A stretch of DNA of 64,000 bases. Source: Acidovorax delafieldii (GTDB taxonomy: Bacteria > Pseudomonadota > Gammaproteobacteria > Burkholderiales > Burkholderiaceae_C). Shown in pieces: positions 18,637-25,602 of this stretch. The number at the start of each line of letters is the position of its first letter. Within the stretch, counting starts at the first letter, position 1. The position numbers were made by a program, and so were the translations under genes. Below the pieces are notes generated by a model. It was not told the origin of the DNA. It did not search any database and saw nothing but the letters and a program-made list of their open reading frames with translations. The stretch covers positions 248,001 through 312,000 of the forward strand of contig NZ_VJWE01000012.1 of NCBI RefSeq assembly GCF_007993815.1. Reading direction: 5' to 3'.

Positions 18637-19888
18637 CCACACCCCGCAGGCGACGGCAACCAAGCCCGCCGCACCGCTGGCCCTGTGGCTCGTGCTGCTG
18701 GCGGCCGCAGGCGCCTTTGCACTGACCATGGGCACGCGCCAGACTATGGGTCTGTTCCTGTCCGCACTCAACACCTCCACGGGCCTGGGCATCGGCAGCA
18801 TCAGCCTGGCGTTTGCGTTTGGCCAACTGTGGTGGGGGCTGACCCAGCCGTTTGCCGGGGCTGTGGCCGACCGCATCGGCACGGGTCGTGTGATCCTGAT
18901 CGGTGTGGCGCTGGTGGCGCTGGGCACCTTCATCACGCCGTATATGACCACCACGGCCGGGTTGATTTTTGCGATTGGCGTGTTGGCCGCAGGCGGCGCA
19001 GGCATGGCTGGGCCGTCTGTGCTGATGGCGGCCACTGCCCGGCTGGTGCCTGTTCAAAAGCGCGGGCTGGCCAGCGGCATCGTCAACGCGGGCGGCTCGT
19101 TCGGGCAGTTTTTGATGGCGCCCATCGCCATCAGCCTGACCGCCGCCGTGGGCTGGGCCAGTGCGATGCAGTGGCTGGGCGTGCTGGTGCTGCTGGCGCT
19201 GCCGGCGGTGTGGGTGCTCAAGGGCAACTCCAACGCCCTGGCGGCACAGGCTGCTGCGGTATCCGGCCAGAAGGCATTGACCGCGCGCGAGGCCATTGCC
19301 CAGGCCCTGGCCACACCGAGCTACCGGTATCTGGCGGCAGGCTTTCTGGTGTGCGGCTTTCACGTGGCGTTCCTGGCCACGCACTTGCCCGGCGTGATCG
19401 CAGCGTGCGGGTTGGCGCCCGAAGTAGGGGGCTGGTCGCTGGCGGTGATCGGGCTGTTCAACATTGTGGGCAGCCTGGCCATGGGCTGGGCGGTAGGGCG
19501 CTGGCGCATGAAGTCGCTGCTGTCGCTGCTGTACGCCACGCGAGGTCTTGCGGTACTGATTTTCCTGTTTGCTCCCAAGACACCGGCCGTGGTGCTGGTC
19601 TTTGCCGCCGTCATGGGCATCACCTTCCTGTCCACCGTACCACCCACGGCCGGACTGGTCGCCAAGATGTTTGGCACGGCCAACATGGCAATGCTGTTCG
19701 GCATCGTGATGCTGTCGCACCAGATTGGCGGATTCCTGGGGGCCTACCTGGGCGGCAGCGTGTTCCAGGCCACCGGCAGCTATGACTGGGTCTGGTACAT
19801 CGACATCGTGCTGGCCGTGGGCGCAGCGCTGGTCAACCTGCCGATCCGAGAAGCGCGCGTGGCGCGCCCCGCCGCCAAGGCGGCCTGA
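18626..19888 (+). CDS. MFS transporter in a MarR-controlled operon
   Basis: A 420-residue protein with 12 predicted helices. TRQTMGLFLSALNTSTGLG and the motif-A region VADRIGTGRV are typical of the oxalate/formate-antiporter-like MFS branch. It overlaps marR and is followed by a MaoC hydratase after 32 bases. Substrate unknown; monocarboxylates are common for this branch. Confidence 0.87.
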   Translation: MTNNHTPQATATKPAAPLALWLVLLAAAGAFALTMGTRQTMGLFLSALNTSTGLGIGSISLAFAFGQLWWGLTQPFAGAVADRIGTGRVILIGVALVALGTFITPYMTTTAGLIFAIGVLAAGGAGMAGPSVLMAATARLVPVQKRGLASGIVNAGGSFGQFLMAPIAISLTAAVGWASAMQWLGVLVLLALPAVWVLKGNSNALAAQAAAVSGQKALTAREAIAQALATPSYRYLAAGFLVCGFHVAFLATHLPGVIAACGLAPEVGGWSLAVIGLFNIVGSLAMGWAVGRWRMKSLLSLLYATRGLAVLIFLFAPKTPAVVLVFAAVMGITFLSTVPPTAGLVAKMFGTANMAMLFGIVMLSHQIGGFLGAYLGGSVFQATGSYDWVWYIDIVLAVGAALVNLPIREARVARPAAKAA

Positions 19889-19920
19889 CCAACCACCTTC
19901 TCTCCACGAAAGCCATCGAC

Positions 19921-20424
19921 ATGACGCAGACCCCCGCCAGCAACGTTTCGACAGCCCCCACGTCCCCGATTTACCTGGACGACCTGTCTGTCGGCGACCA
20001 GTTCCAAAGCGGCGAACACGCCATGGACGAAGCGCAGATCACCACCTTTGCCGCGCAGTTCGACCCGCAGCCCTTTCACCTGGACGACGCTGCTGCGCGC
20101 GAGACGCTGTTTGGCGGTCTGGCCGCCAGCGGCTGGCACACGGCGGCCGTGACCATGCGCTTGCAAGTGACCAGTGGGCTGCCGATTGCGGGCGGCATCA
20201 TCGGTGCGGGGGGCGAACTGAGCTGGCCCCGGCCCACGCGCGCCACCGATGTGCTGCATGTGGTGAGCGAGGTGGTGCAGATCCAGCCCTCCAAGTCCAA
20301 GCCCGACCGGGGCATGGTCACGGTGCGCAGCGAGACCCGCAACCAGCACGGCGATGTGCTGCAGCTGTCTACCGTGCGCATCGTGGTGCCACGCCGGCCT
20401 GCAGCCGGTGGGGCAGGGGCCTGA
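19921..20424 (+). CDS. MaoC-family (R)-specific hydratase-like protein
   Basis: A 167-residue hotdog-fold protein. DEAQITTFAAQFDPQPFHLD is the MaoC/PhaJ hydratase signature with the active-site Asp and His, and FGGLAASGWHTAAVTMRL is the second conserved block. It probably hydrates an enoyl-CoA. It sits between an MFS and a MATE transporter in one plus-strand run, so it may modify or release a substrate related to them. Confidence 0.85.
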   Translation: MTQTPASNVSTAPTSPIYLDDLSVGDQFQSGEHAMDEAQITTFAAQFDPQPFHLDDAAARETLFGGLAASGWHTAAVTMRLQVTSGLPIAGGIIGAGGELSWPRPTRATDVLHVVSEVVQIQPSKSKPDRGMVTVRSETRNQHGDVLQLSTVRIVVPRRPAAGGAGA

Positions 20425-20425
20425 T

Positions 20426-21832
20426 GTGACCGAGGCCCTGAATCCGCGCACCCGCATGCTGCTGGAGGCGCCCATTGCGCCCACCTTGCTGCGGCTGGCT
20501 GCGCCCAACGTGCTGGTGATGCTGGCGCAGGCGGGCGTCGGGCTGATCGAGACCTACTTTGTCGGCCAGCTGGGCACCGATGCGCTGGCGGGCATGGCGC
20601 TGGTGTTTCCGGTGGTCATGCTGATGCAGATGACCTCGGCGGGCGCCATGGGCGGAGGCATTGCTTCGGCCATTGCACGCGCCCTGGGCGCACGGCGGCG
20701 GGACGATGCCGACGCGCTGGTGCTGCATGCACTGGCCATTGCGGCGGTGTTTTCGCTGGTCTTTACCGTGGGCGTGGTGGGAGGAGGGCGCTGGCTCTAC
20801 ACCCGCATGGGCGGCACGGGCGGCGCACTGAATGCGGCACTGGTCTATTCCAACTGGGTGTTTGCGGGGGCGTTTCTGGTGTGGCTGTTCAACACGCTGT
20901 CGGCCGTGATCCGGGGCACGGGCAACATGGCCGTGCCAGCCTACGTCACGGTGCTGGGCGCGGTTGTACTAGTGCCGCTTTCGCCACTGTTCATCTTTGG
21001 CTGGGGCCCCATGCCGGGCCTGGGCATTGCCGGGGGCGCCATTGCGCTGATGGCGTATTACCTGATCGGCAGCGCAGTGCTGGCCGCATACCTGTGGTCG
21101 CCGCGCAGCCTGCTGCGGCCGTCGCTGGCGCACATCCGGTTTCGTTGGGTGCTGTTCAAAGACATCCTGCGGGTGGGTCTGGTGGGCACGGTGTCTACCG
21201 TCGCCACCAATCTGGCGATTGGCGTCACGACGGCATTGGTGGGTGGTTTTGGCACAGCGGCCATCGCGGGCTACGGCACCGCATCGCGGCTGGAATACCT
21301 GCTGGTGCCGCTGGTGTTTGGCCTGGGCGCGCCGCTGGTGGCCATGGTCGGCACATGCATCGGCGCTGGCCAGCGCGAGCGCGCCTTGCGCGCCACCTGG
21401 ATTGGCGCGGCCATGGCGTTTGTGATGGCCGAGGCGATTGGCCTGTGGGCGGCAGCCTCTCCCAACGGGTGGCTGTCCCTGTTCAACAGCGACCCCGCCA
21501 TGCTGGAAGCGGGTGCGCTGTATCTGCGCACCGTCGGCCCCGTGTACGGCTTCTTCGGCCTGGGCCTGGTGCTGTACTTTGCCTCGCAAGGGGCAGGGCG
21601 CCTGCTCTGGCCGGTGATCGGCAACATCGTGCGCCTGGCGGTGGCCGTCACCGGCGGCTGGCTGGCGCTGCGCTGGGGCGGTGGACTTGCCGCCGTGTTT
21701 GCAGCGCAGGGGGCGGCGCTGGTGCTTTACGGCTTGGTCAACGCCTGGGCGATAGCTGGCGGCGCCTGGTTCGGTCCGGTGGGCTGGCCGCGCAGTACCA
21801 CCCGGCTGTTGCAGCGCATGCCACAGGCCTGA
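20426..21832 (+). CDS. MATE-family efflux transporter
   Basis: A 468-residue polytopic protein with about 12 helices and two homologous halves, as in MATE (NorM/DinF-like) cation-coupled efflux pumps. Landmarks are LLRLAAPNVLVMLAQAGVGL and the internal GYGTASRLEYLLVPLVFGLG. The start is a GTG at 20426, two bases after the MaoC stop; the next in-frame ATG (20456) is an alternative. Likely exports an organic cation or metabolite. Confidence 0.87.
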   Translation: MTEALNPRTRMLLEAPIAPTLLRLAAPNVLVMLAQAGVGLIETYFVGQLGTDALAGMALVFPVVMLMQMTSAGAMGGGIASAIARALGARRRDDADALVLHALAIAAVFSLVFTVGVVGGGRWLYTRMGGTGGALNAALVYSNWVFAGAFLVWLFNTLSAVIRGTGNMAVPAYVTVLGAVVLVPLSPLFIFGWGPMPGLGIAGGAIALMAYYLIGSAVLAAYLWSPRSLLRPSLAHIRFRWVLFKDILRVGLVGTVSTVATNLAIGVTTALVGGFGTAAIAGYGTASRLEYLLVPLVFGLGAPLVAMVGTCIGAGQRERALRATWIGAAMAFVMAEAIGLWAAASPNGWLSLFNSDPAMLEAGALYLRTVGPVYGFFGLGLVLYFASQGAGRLLWPVIGNIVRLAVAVTGGWLALRWGGGLAAVFAAQGAALVLYGLVNAWAIAGGAWFGPVGWPRSTTRLLQRMPQA

Positions 21833-21840
21833 AAGCGATG

Positions 21841-21889
21841 AAAACAGCTGCTAGCGCTAGTGAATCATGCGCTTGCAGCTATCAAAAAA
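21841..21889. repeat. Dispersed short repeat, copy 3
   Basis: AACAGCTGCTAGCGCTAG, then TGAATCATGCGCTTGCAGCTATCAAA in two parts. The arms CAGCTGCTAGCGC and GCGCTTGCAGCT are complementary, so it forms a hairpin. Its right half (AATCATGCGCTTGCAGCTAT) closely matches the complement of copy 56588. It lies between convergent MATE and SDR genes. Confidence 0.75.
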
Positions 21890-21907
21890 GGAGTGGCCAG
21901 AAGTGCG

Positions 21908-22705
21908 TCAGACCGGCACGGTGTAGTTGAGCGTCATGCGCCCACCGTCCACAGTCACGATCTCGCCGGTCACATAGCTGGCCGCATCGCTGGCCAGCCA
22001 GGCCACCACATCGGCAATCTCGGACGGCTCGCCCAGCCGCTTCATGGGCGTGCGGCTCATGATCTTGTTCTTGGCCTCATCGCTGGTCAGCACGGCCTTG
22101 GCGGCCAGCTCGGTGGCGATGGTGCCCGGCGCCACCGCGTTCACGCGGATGTTCTTGTCGGCCAATGCCAGCGCCATCACCCGCGAGAGCTGGTTCACGC
22201 CGCCTTTGCTCACGTTGTAGCTGGAGATATTGGGAATGGTCAGCACACCGTTGACCGAGCTCATGTTCACGATCGAACCGCCTCCCGATACCACCATGGC
22301 CCGCGCCACCGCCTGGCCGACCAGGAACGAGCCCTTGAGGTTGACCCGCAGCACCGCGTCAAAGTCGGCCTCGGTTACCTCCAGAAAGTCTGCCGCGCGA
22401 AAGATGCCCGCGTTGTTCACCAGCACGTCGATGCGCCCATGGGCCGCCAGGGTCTGGGCCACCAGTGCATCCACCTGCGATTTATCGCCCACATCGCAGC
22501 GCACATACAGCGCGCCCAGCTCCTGTGCCAGCGCCTGGCCACGCGCATCGTCCACGTCGACGATCACCGGCTTGGCGCCTTCGGCCGCAAAGCGGCGGAC
22601 ACAGGCCTCGCCAATGCCTTGGGCGCCACCCGTGACGATGCAGACGCGGCCCTGATGACCGAAGTGGATGGACGATGTAGAAGGTGCTTGGGTGGGAAGG
22701 TTCAT
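21908..22705 (-). CDS. Short-chain dehydrogenase/reductase
   Basis: A 265-residue classical SDR: cofactor loop TGGAQGIGEA, NNAG (VLVNNAGIF), catalytic Ser in VNMSSVNG, the YNVSK Tyr-Lys pair and PGTIATEL. The Asp after beta-2 (VIVDVDD) points to NAD(H) rather than NADP(H). The ATG at 22705 is used because upstream residues are an unlikely Arg-rich extension. It is the last host gene before the prophage. Substrate unknown. Confidence 0.88.
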   Translation of the reverse strand: MNLPTQAPSTSSIHFGHQGRVCIVTGGAQGIGEACVRRFAAEGAKPVIVDVDDARGQALAQELGALYVRCDVGDKSQVDALVAQTLAAHGRIDVLVNNAGIFRAADFLEVTEADFDAVLRVNLKGSFLVGQAVARAMVVSGGGSIVNMSSVNGVLTIPNISSYNVSKGGVNQLSRVMALALADKNIRVNAVAPGTIATELAAKAVLTSDEAKNKIMSRTPMKRLGEPSEIADVVAWLASDAASYVTGEIVTVDGGRMTLNYTVPV

Positions 22706-22782
22706 GGACGGTGATGGTAGCGGCTTGAGCAAGAGGCAGCGCCGACGGCGCATTGGCGCTTCGTTGGGATGACATCGTTAAT

Positions 22783-22810
22783 GTTAGATACGATGTATAG
22801 AATCGTTAAC
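22783..22810. other. Left prophage junction, dif-like site with altered right arm (attL)
   Basis: Left arm GTTAGATACGA, centre TGTATA, right arm GAATCGTTAAC. The 15 bases TAGATACGATGTATA (22785-22799) recur exactly at 28985-28999. The right arm differs from the XerD-type arm TTATGTTAAAT at the other junction, so it is probably the phage-derived arm. Confidence 0.8.
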
Positions 22811-23158
22811 GTTGGCGTCATTCTTTGCTATTGTTTCCATAGCTGAAGTCGAGTCTCCGCTGTAGGAACACACCAACAGACCCGCCACGCCAGCGGCTAT
22901 GGCCTTTCCCAATATCTCACGCAGCACGCCTTCCCGGCGTGTCCCTTTTGCGCTCTCGATCACCGCTGCGATCGCAGCCTCCCTCGCATCCTCTCCGGCG
23001 ATATCTGCCAGCTCCGCCGCTGTAGCTGGTGATACGGCTCGTTTTCCTGATCGCATCAGCGACAGGTTAGGGCGCTCTATCCCCATTCGTTCCGCAAGTG
23101 CCGTATCGCTACCGCACACTTTTGAGGCTTTGTCAATAAGGTCTTTTACGGATTGCAT
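22784..23158 (-). CDS. Prophage repressor-like HTH protein, shortened by integration
   Basis: A 124-residue protein with an N-terminal helix-turn-helix (SDTALAERMGIERPNLSLMRSG, seen in two adjoining helices) followed by VSPATAAELADIAGED, as in DUF3693-type proteins of filamentous phages. A weakly hydrophobic helix (AIAAGVAGLLVC) follows. It is divergent from the phage replication operon and is the likely lysogeny regulator. The stop codon (22784-22786) uses one host base at the junction. In the circular phage the base there is G, the frame stays open for 28 more codons and ends with TGA at 28900-28902, giving 152 residues. Confidence 0.8.
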   Translation of the reverse strand: MQSVKDLIDKASKVCGSDTALAERMGIERPNLSLMRSGKRAVSPATAAELADIAGEDAREAAIAAVIESAKGTRREGVLREILGKAIAAGVAGLLVCSYSGDSTSAMETIAKNDANVNDSIHRI

Positions 23159-23188
23159 GTATCACTCCTGATATCTGAGACTCTACCA

Positions 23189-23208
23189 CTGTATCGATAT
23201 TGATACAG
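23189..23208. promoter_or_regulatory. Probable phage operator between repressor and replication genes
   Basis: CTGTATC and GATACAG form a perfect 7-bp inverted repeat separated by six bases, in the 67-bp gap between divergent repressor and ssDNA-binding protein genes. Position and symmetry suit the binding site of the HTH protein; the GGAG ribosome site of the next gene starts just after it. Confidence 0.6.
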
Positions 23209-23225
23209 CCACGGAGTTATCAAAC

Positions 23226-23531
23226 ATGATCCAAGTATCGGTGACATCGACCGAAGTGCGCAACCAACGCGGCACAGCCAAGGCAAGCGGCAAGGCTTAC
23301 GACCTCAACTTTCAAACCGTCTGGTTCCACACTCACGACCGGGCAGGCAACAAAAACCCGTACCCCGAAAAGTCGGAAATCATCCTCGAAAAGAACGAAC
23401 AGGGCGCCCCCCTGTTTTGGCCCATCGGTGAATACACCCTGGCGCCTTCCTCGGTGTACGTGGACCGCTCGGGCAATCTCGCAATCGCTCCGCGCCTCGT
23501 TGCTCTCAAGCCCAAAGCCGTCGCGGCCTGA
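23226..23531 (+). CDS. Filamentous phage ssDNA-binding protein (gpV-like)
   Basis: A 101-residue protein. The beta-rich sequence with aromatic residues (KAYDLNFQTVWFHTHD, LFWPIGEYTL) and its position directly before the small genes and replication protein fit gene V / helix-destabilising proteins that coat the ssDNA during rolling-circle replication and hand it to the assembly machine. GGAG lies 10 bases before the ATG. Confidence 0.8.
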   Translation: MIQVSVTSTEVRNQRGTAKASGKAYDLNFQTVWFHTHDRAGNKNPYPEKSEIILEKNEQGAPLFWPIGEYTLAPSSVYVDRSGNLAIAPRLVALKPKAVAA

Positions 23532-23536
23532 GCATC

Positions 23537-23731
23537 ATGCAAGAGGCCATGCACGCGGCCCGCTTGGTCGCTGCTCAATCGGCACTGCTCGCCCTGCTCA
23601 TTGAGCAGCGGGGCGACCACATCGAAAACGTTGACGGTGTGTCCGTCACGCTCGCTTTTGACGGCGAGACAACCGGCCTCGATGTGATCTACACATCCAA
23701 CGGCATGCCAGTGGGCGGTGAGGGCGCATGA
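23537..23731 (+). CDS. Small phage protein of unknown function
   Basis: A 64-residue acidic protein, five bases after gpV and overlapping the next gene by ATGA. N-terminal helix rich in Ala and Leu, then a hydrophilic beta-like part (VDGVSVTLAFDGETTGLDVI). No family recognised; position in the replication operon suggests a role in replication or its control. Confidence 0.6.
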   Translation: MQEAMHAARLVAAQSALLALLIEQRGDHIENVDGVSVTLAFDGETTGLDVIYTSNGMPVGGEGA

Positions 23732-23883
23732 GCGAATCCGCCCGCCGCGTCCTCGTTCTTCGCTACTGGCTTGAAGCCATGGAAGAGAAGGGCGCCACAT
23801 CGTCCTACGCAGTCCAGCAGGTGTACATCACCGAGCCCAAGCTGCGTGAGGCCGCTTCGTTCGTCATCGGCTGGGGCTGCTGA
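23728..23883 (+). CDS. 51-residue phage protein, unknown function
   Basis: A short gene coupled at both ends: its ATG overlaps the previous stop (ATGA) and its TGA shares one base with the replication-gene ATG. The product starts MSESARRVLVLRYWLEAMEE and ends in FVIGWGC; it looks like a small soluble helical protein. Tight coupling in the operon supports that it is translated. Confidence 0.6.
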   Translation: MSESARRVLVLRYWLEAMEEKGATSSYAVQQVYITEPKLREAASFVIGWGC

Positions 23884-24842
23884 TGGTCGCCGCAGTTTCC
23901 AACCTCCTGCACTTCGACAGCACGCCCGGAATGGTGCGCGCTGCTCACGTTGCGCACGCCCGTTCGTGCGCTCGTTTCGAGGCGCAGCGTGTCCAGCAGG
24001 AGGCGCGCAGCGCCTCCGGGCTTGTCTCAGTATCAACAACTTGCACAAGCGGGTCTGTTGTTGTCGATTGGGCTGAAAACTGCATAACCATTGACCCCAA
24101 AGCCTCCCGCGTTACCCGCTTGCGCAAGGGCCTTGGTATCGCTGCGAAGCAGCTTCACAACCAGGGCGATAAAAACCAAACGATCTGGATGCAGACCCTG
24201 ACCTACAAAGGCGACAACCGCCAATGGAGGCCAGAGCACATCAGTCGTTACCTTGATGCACTTCGCAAGTGGCACTACGCCCGCACAGGCTCCAAGGCCG
24301 TCCGTTACGCCTGGGTAGCCGAGCTTCAACAACGCGGCGTCATCCACTATCACGTGATTGTGTGGCTCGGCGCTGGACTGACCCCTCCCAAGCCCGACCA
24401 GCCTTGGCACAGCAAGGACCGCAAGGGCCTTAAGCAGTGGCACCCCCCTATGTGGTCGCACGGCATGTCTAACCGCCTGCGCTCAACCGCTCCAGTGGCC
24501 TACCTCATGAAGTACGCCAGCAAGATCGAATCCAAGAACGTTGGCACCTTCCCTCACGGTGCCCGAATTCATGGGGCAGGGGGTCTAGACACCTCCGGTC
24601 GTGCCATTCGTCGCTGGGTCCTCTGGCCTGCCTATGTCCAGTGCAATGCCTCAGTCGCTGACCACTTCAAGCCCGCTACTGGCGGCGGCTATATCAACGA
24701 ATCGACCGGGGAAGTCCTCTTGCCTGAGTTCGCCCCAACTGGCGGCGGCTTCACCAGCTTTATCCGCATCAGAACCACTCCACGCCGTATCGACCCGGCT
24801 GGCCCTTTCTCCTGGCTACCAACTTCCACACAGGTGCATTGA
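23883..24842 (+). CDS. Rolling-circle replication initiation protein (gpII-like, HUH endonuclease)
   Basis: A 319-residue Rep protein. GVIHYHVIVWL is the HUH metal-binding motif (His-hydrophobic-His) and AYLMKYASKIE supplies the downstream catalytic Tyr with a Lys (YxxK type). The protein nicks the phage plus origin and starts rolling-circle synthesis. The first 60 residues are less conserved in appearance. The ATG overlaps the preceding stop by one base. Confidence 0.85.
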   Translation: MVAAVSNLLHFDSTPGMVRAAHVAHARSCARFEAQRVQQEARSASGLVSVSTTCTSGSVVVDWAENCITIDPKASRVTRLRKGLGIAAKQLHNQGDKNQTIWMQTLTYKGDNRQWRPEHISRYLDALRKWHYARTGSKAVRYAWVAELQQRGVIHYHVIVWLGAGLTPPKPDQPWHSKDRKGLKQWHPPMWSHGMSNRLRSTAPVAYLMKYASKIESKNVGTFPHGARIHGAGGLDTSGRAIRRWVLWPAYVQCNASVADHFKPATGGGYINESTGEVLLPEFAPTGGGFTSFIRIRTTPRRIDPAGPFSWLPTSTQVH

Positions 24843-25048
24843 TGGAAATCGACCTCTCATTTTTCGCCCATCGCGTTGCAATGCTCGCCTGCCTTTCTGG
24901 CTTCGTCGGCGGTCTGCTGTTCGTGCTGGTGCATGGCGCAGTAGTCGCCCTCTCTGAGCGTCTGCGCTCTCGCGCACACCGTGCCGAACGCATCGCCCAG
25001 GCACGCATTCGCCAGCAGTCAATCATGCGGGCCATGCCACGTGGCTGA
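24842..25048 (+). CDS. Small phage membrane protein
   Basis: A 68-residue protein with one transmembrane helix (VAMLACLSGFVGGLLFVLVHG) followed by a strongly basic, Arg-rich helical tail. The ATG shares one base with the replication-gene stop. A membrane helix with a positive tail at this place in the genome suits a minor coat or assembly protein (gpVII/gpIX position), but no family is recognised. Confidence 0.6.
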   Translation: MEIDLSFFAHRVAMLACLSGFVGGLLFVLVHGAVVALSERLRSRAHRAERIAQARIRQQSIMRAMPRG

Positions 25049-25253
25049 CCCCACTGTTATCGAATGCCCCGGCACCTGCACGGTGACTGTGGTGCATGAA
25101 TTAAGCCTCCCTCCGCTGCAACTCGATACAGCGGATGGAGCAGCCATCGCGGGCGCCGTCCTCGCGGTCTGGGCTGTCGGCTGGGCATTTCGCATGCTCA
25201 TTCGCACCCTGAACATTGACGGCAATTCATCAACTTCATCTGAGGAAAACTGA
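25041..25253 (+). CDS. Small phage membrane protein, probable minor coat component
   Basis: A 70-residue protein starting at GTG 25041, overlapping the previous stop. It has one central hydrophobic helix (GAAIAGAVLAVWAVGWAFRML) and a polar C-terminus rich in Ser/Glu/Asn. An N-terminal pair of Cys (ECPGTC) is notable. Located directly before the major coat gene, where Ff phages have gpVII and gpIX. An earlier in-frame ATG (24981) would overlap the previous gene deeply and is less likely. Confidence 0.6.
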   Translation: MADPTVIECPGTCTVTVVHELSLPPLQLDTADGAAIAGAVLAVWAVGWAFRMLIRTLNIDGNSSTSSEEN

Positions 25254-25254
25254 C

Positions 25255-25458
25255 ATGCAAAAAACCTTCAATCGCTCGCTCGTCGCCGTTGTCGCTCTGG
25301 CCGGTGCTGCTGCTGCCAATGCCGCTGCTGTGGATGTGACCGCCGTCACTACAGACATTGCCGCACAGGCCGCACCTATCGCCGCTGTCGGCGCTGCCGT
25401 GCTGGTGCTCTACGTTGGCATCAAGGCGTTCAAGTGGGTGCGCAAGGCTCTGTCCTAA
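25255..25458 (+). CDS. Major coat protein precursor (gpVIII-like)
   Basis: A 67-residue precursor: signal peptide MQKTFNRSLVAVVALAGAAA ending near ANA, then an acidic amphipathic stretch (AVDVTAVTTDIAAQAAP), a transmembrane helix (VGAAVLVLYVGIKAFKWV) and a basic Lys-rich C-terminus that faces the DNA. This is the exact architecture of filamentous phage major coat proteins. GAGGA lies nine bases before the ATG. Confidence 0.93.
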   Translation: MQKTFNRSLVAVVALAGAAAANAAAVDVTAVTTDIAAQAAPIAAVGAAVLVLYVGIKAFKWVRKALS

Positions 25459-25503
25459 GCCCTCACTGCATCAGTCCCTGACCGGCCGGCAGGGGCCTTG
25501 CAA

Positions 25504-25524
25504 AAGCTCACGAGGGGTGAGCTT
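25504..25524 (+). terminator. Hairpin between coat and adsorption genes
   Basis: AAGCTCAC and GTGAGCTT form a perfect 8-bp stem with a 5-base loop. A second, weaker GC-rich dyad (CCCTG/CAGGG) sits at about 25479. There is no T-run, so it may be a weak terminator or an RNA-stabilising structure, as found after gene VIII in Ff phages to give high coat-protein expression. Confidence 0.6.
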
Positions 25525-25542
25525 CTACAAGGTGCAAAACAA

Positions 25543-25602
25543 ATGGGCCTCTTCGTCATCATCGCCATCCTGGGGGCCGCATGGCTGATCTTTACCGCCT
25601 GA
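25543..25602 (+). CDS. Possible 19-residue hydrophobic phage peptide
   Basis: ATG 25543 follows AAGGTG at 25529-25534. The product, MGLFVIIAILGAAWLIFTA, is almost entirely one membrane helix and its end overlaps the start of the adsorption gene (25581) in another frame. It would be shorter than Ff pIX (32 residues). Evidence is only position, ribosome site and composition, so it is tentative. Confidence 0.4.
   Translation: MGLFVIIAILGAAWLIFTA

Noticed and set aside
21841-21889. Intrinsic terminator or insertion sequence end
   Set aside because: It folds as a hairpin but lacks a T-run, and similar copies elsewhere, including in coding DNA, make a dispersed repeat the better reading; no transposase is present.
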